Below, in pieces: positions 62,534-64,000 of a stretch of DNA of 64,000 nt. Each line of letters starts with the position of its first letter. The first letter of the stretch is position 1. The position numbers were made by a program, and so were the translations under genes. The stretch is from Flavobacterium sp. 245 (GTDB lineage Bacteria > Bacteroidota > Bacteroidia > Flavobacteriales > Flavobacteriaceae): positions 62,001-126,000 of the forward strand of contig NZ_SNXB01000008.1 of NCBI RefSeq assembly GCF_004362055.1, read 5' to 3'. The notes under the pieces were generated by a model that did not search any database, was not told the DNA's origin, and was given only the letters and a program-made list of their open reading frames with translations.

Positions 62534-63201
62534 AGAGCCACACTTTAGAAATAAGCGGTATTCAAAAAAGATTTGGGGAGAAGACAATTCTTTCGGATGT
62601 TTTTTTGAAATGTGAAACATCAGAAATTATTGGATTGCTCGGGCGAAATGGCTCTGGAAAATCCACTTTATTGAAAATTATTGCTGGACTTGAATCTGTT
62701 CCTGATCGATGTATTCGTATCAATTCAGTTTCTTTGAATACTAAAAATGTATTGATGAATGAAGTCAGTTATTTGGATCAAGATCGATTTATTCCAAATC
62801 ATTTGTCTGTACGAAAAGCAATTTCCTTGTCAATCGATAAAGTAGAAAGAGCTAATTTTTGCAATGATGAATTTATTGAAAAAATTTTAAAGAAAAAGAT
62901 CAAACATTTATCGAGCGGGGAATTGCGTTACCTTGAAATAAAAATGGTGCTTAATAATTCTTCTTTGTTTGTTTTACTCGATGAGCCTTATAATGGACTT
63001 TCTCCACTGATGATTGAAATTATTAACGAAATGCTCAGAGCAAGCTTAAACAAAAAAGGAATTATCATTACGGACCACAACTATCAGAATGTAATAAAAA
63101 TCGCAAATAGACTCGTTTTGATAAAAGATGGAAAGACACATCAAATAAAAGAAAGAAAAGAACTTATTGAAAAGGGATATCTTAGTAATTTAGCTTTTTA
63201 A
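62530..63201 (+). CDS. ABC transporter ATP-binding protein, TTG start
   Basis: The 223-aa ATPase has Walker A GRNGSGKST (38-46), the signature LSSGE (127-131), Walker B FVLLDEP (Asp151, Glu152) and the H-loop in ITDHNYQN. The start is TTG at 62530, as the first in-frame ATG is at residue 76, inside the domain. The Q-loop is present as SYLDQD near 80. The only membrane partner visible is the 97-aa protein just upstream. The substrate is unknown. Confidence 0.88.
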   Translation: MKSHTLEISGIQKRFGEKTILSDVFLKCETSEIIGLLGRNGSGKSTLLKIIAGLESVPDRCIRINSVSLNTKNVLMNEVSYLDQDRFIPNHLSVRKAISLSIDKVERANFCNDEFIEKILKKKIKHLSSGELRYLEIKMVLNNSSLFVLLDEPYNGLSPLMIEIINEMLRASLNKKGIIITDHNYQNVIKIANRLVLIKDGKTHQIKERKELIEKGYLSNLAF

Positions 63202-63885
63202 AAAGCATGTTTTAATGGAGTTGTTTTTTATAATTTGCTTGTTTTTAGTGCGTTGTGTGGCGGTGTTATTTGTTTTTCTGTTTCAAATTATAAAAATATA
63301 AACTTTTTCAATTTTGCATTTTGACTAAAAATTACTTCTCAATTTGTTTTTGTTTTTGTGTTTTTTCTGCAAAAAGATGAAAAAACTTTCTCTAGTAGAA
63401 AGTTCGTGCTTAAGCTTAAAATCAGAAATGAATTTTATGAAAGAAATTGTTATGTTTTTAAGAAAATCTATTTTTTCTGTTGTTTTTTATTGCGCATCTT
63501 CTTTTTATAAAAGCTAATAAGTATGTGATAAATAAAAGTGATTCAAAAGGTTAGGCTTGGAGTTTTTTTTAACAAGTGTTTATCGAGCAATTATGTTAAT
63601 TGAAATATCTTTGGTGCTTCTTAAAGGAAATACAAGTCTGTATAATTTAAGAGAAATGATAGGGAACACAGGTGCAAATTTTTTGATGTACTTGAAAATG
63701 TGGGTAATGGGAATCTCCAACAAAGAATAATTAAAAAATAATTTTGGATTAACTAGAGCGACTTTGTCTAAATTAAGTAAAGACATTATTGCCATATTAT
63801 AATTTTTTGCCCCCACAAAAGGAAGAAAAGGCTGTTTCGATGTTTATTCGAAATGGCCTTTTCTGATTTTTAAAACATTTATCTT
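63202..63885. other. Gene-poor 0.68-kb spacer
   Basis: No recognised gene was found. It holds an AT-rich stretch, a small hairpin (AACTTTCT at 63384-63391 with AGAAAGTT at 63397-63404), a minus-strand 78-codon frame (63580-63816) of doubtful meaning, and the terminator at 63824-63864. The mixture of short frames without a family match fits a decayed gene or a small RNA, but neither is shown. Confidence 0.5.
63824..63868. terminator. Terminator downstream of the alpha/beta hydrolase gene
   Basis: AGAAAAGGC (63824-63832) pairs with GCCTTTTCT (63856-63864), and TTTCGA pairs with TCGAAA inside. Downstream of the minus-strand gene at 63886. Confidence 0.85.
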
Positions 63886-64000
63886 TTAATTGAAAAAATC
63901 GGCTAAAATTGCTTTCAGTTCTTCTTTGTTTTCAATGTGGCTCATGTGTCCATCTTCAAAAGAAATCAATTCTGCTGTTGTGTCTTCAATTTGGGCAAGG
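63886..64000 (-). CDS. C-terminus of an alpha/beta hydrolase (runs off the right edge)
   Basis: The last 37 codons read ELISFEDGHMSHIENKEELK and end ADFFN. GHMSHIE carries the catalytic His of the alpha/beta hydrolase fold, and the following helix is typical. The nucleophile and acid are outside the window, so the enzyme cannot be specified further. The stop codon is at 63886-63888. Confidence 0.75.
   Translation of the reverse strand, partial: LAQIEDTTAELISFEDGHMSHIENKEELKAILADFFN

Noticed and set aside
63580..63816. 78-codon minus-strand frame as a gene
   Set aside because: No family recognised, composition is ordinary for AT-rich non-coding DNA, and it is not coupled to a neighbour. It may be a remnant, so it is mentioned under the spacer only.
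1..64000. tRNA, rRNA, insertion sequence or prophage
   Set aside because: I looked for tRNA arm consensus (GGTTCGAnnCC), transposase motifs and phage structural genes and saw none. A tRNA scan would settle it.

Overview
The window is chromosomal DNA of a Flavobacterium-like member of the Bacteroidota (Flavobacteriaceae). The evidence is low G+C, TAnnTTTG-type -10 boxes, few Shine-Dalgarno sites, a SusC-like TonB receptor with a CarboxypepD_reg-like domain, a PorZ-type protein of the type IX secretion system, a complete BAT (aerotolerance) operon and a long, eukaryote-like IleS. I saw no rRNA, tRNA, CRISPR, prophage or insertion sequence.

Layout. 0-5 kb: an exported DJ-1/PfpI-type protein divergent from a LysR regulator, a PKD lipoprotein, then yicC-gmk-(four-helix-bundle gene)-nadD on the minus strand. 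5-16.6 kb: ArsC/Spx-like and DinB-like proteins, an RlpA-like protein, a TonB receptor, pgi, and a DUF3108-kynA-M23 peptidase cluster. 16.9-19.9 kb: tyrosine catabolism (hppD, hmgA) with a second four-helix-bundle gene between the two enzymes. 20-28 kb: patatin/outer-membrane barrel protein, uvrC, an aspartoacylase-like protein, 5-formyl-THF cyclo-ligase, and a YfbK-like VWA lipoprotein. 28-37.4 kb: the BAT operon on the minus strand, transcribed MoxR, DUF58, a membrane protein, BatA, BatB, BatC, BatD, BatE. 37.6-45.4 kb: aldo/keto reductase, SDR, AlbA_2 protein, a DUF3298 lipoprotein, metB, an outer-membrane protein and gdhA. 45.5-53.3 kb: porZ, recO, ileS, a DksA-like gene and lspA. 53.4-62.2 kb: an AddA/RecB-like helicase-nuclease and an AddB-like nuclease, separated by kbl and an OmpA-family protein. 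62.2-64 kb: a small membrane protein with an ABC ATPase, then the end of an alpha/beta hydrolase.

The genes are mostly ordinary housekeeping genes. The unusual material lies between them. At least a dozen spacers between co-directional genes are filled with arrays of degenerate words at a period of 7 or 8 bp. The word differs from spacer to spacer, and the arrays are usually laid out as two arms in inverted orientation, so each could fold as a long imperfect hairpin. In at least six cases the stop codon of the upstream gene lies inside the first word. Both four-helix-bundle (23S rRNA intervening-sequence/Avd-like) genes sit inside such arrays and interrupt gene pairs that are normally adjacent. 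I regard this array class, and its possible link to the four-helix-bundle protein, as the best candidate for an undescribed system. A separate family of short palindromes (25.9-26.2 kb, 40.7 kb) shows what looks like an insertion into one copy of a local duplication. A structured GGGCGTGA...TCACGC element lies at 5.2 kb. IleS carries a GxHH signature in place of HxGH, which predicts mupirocin resistance.
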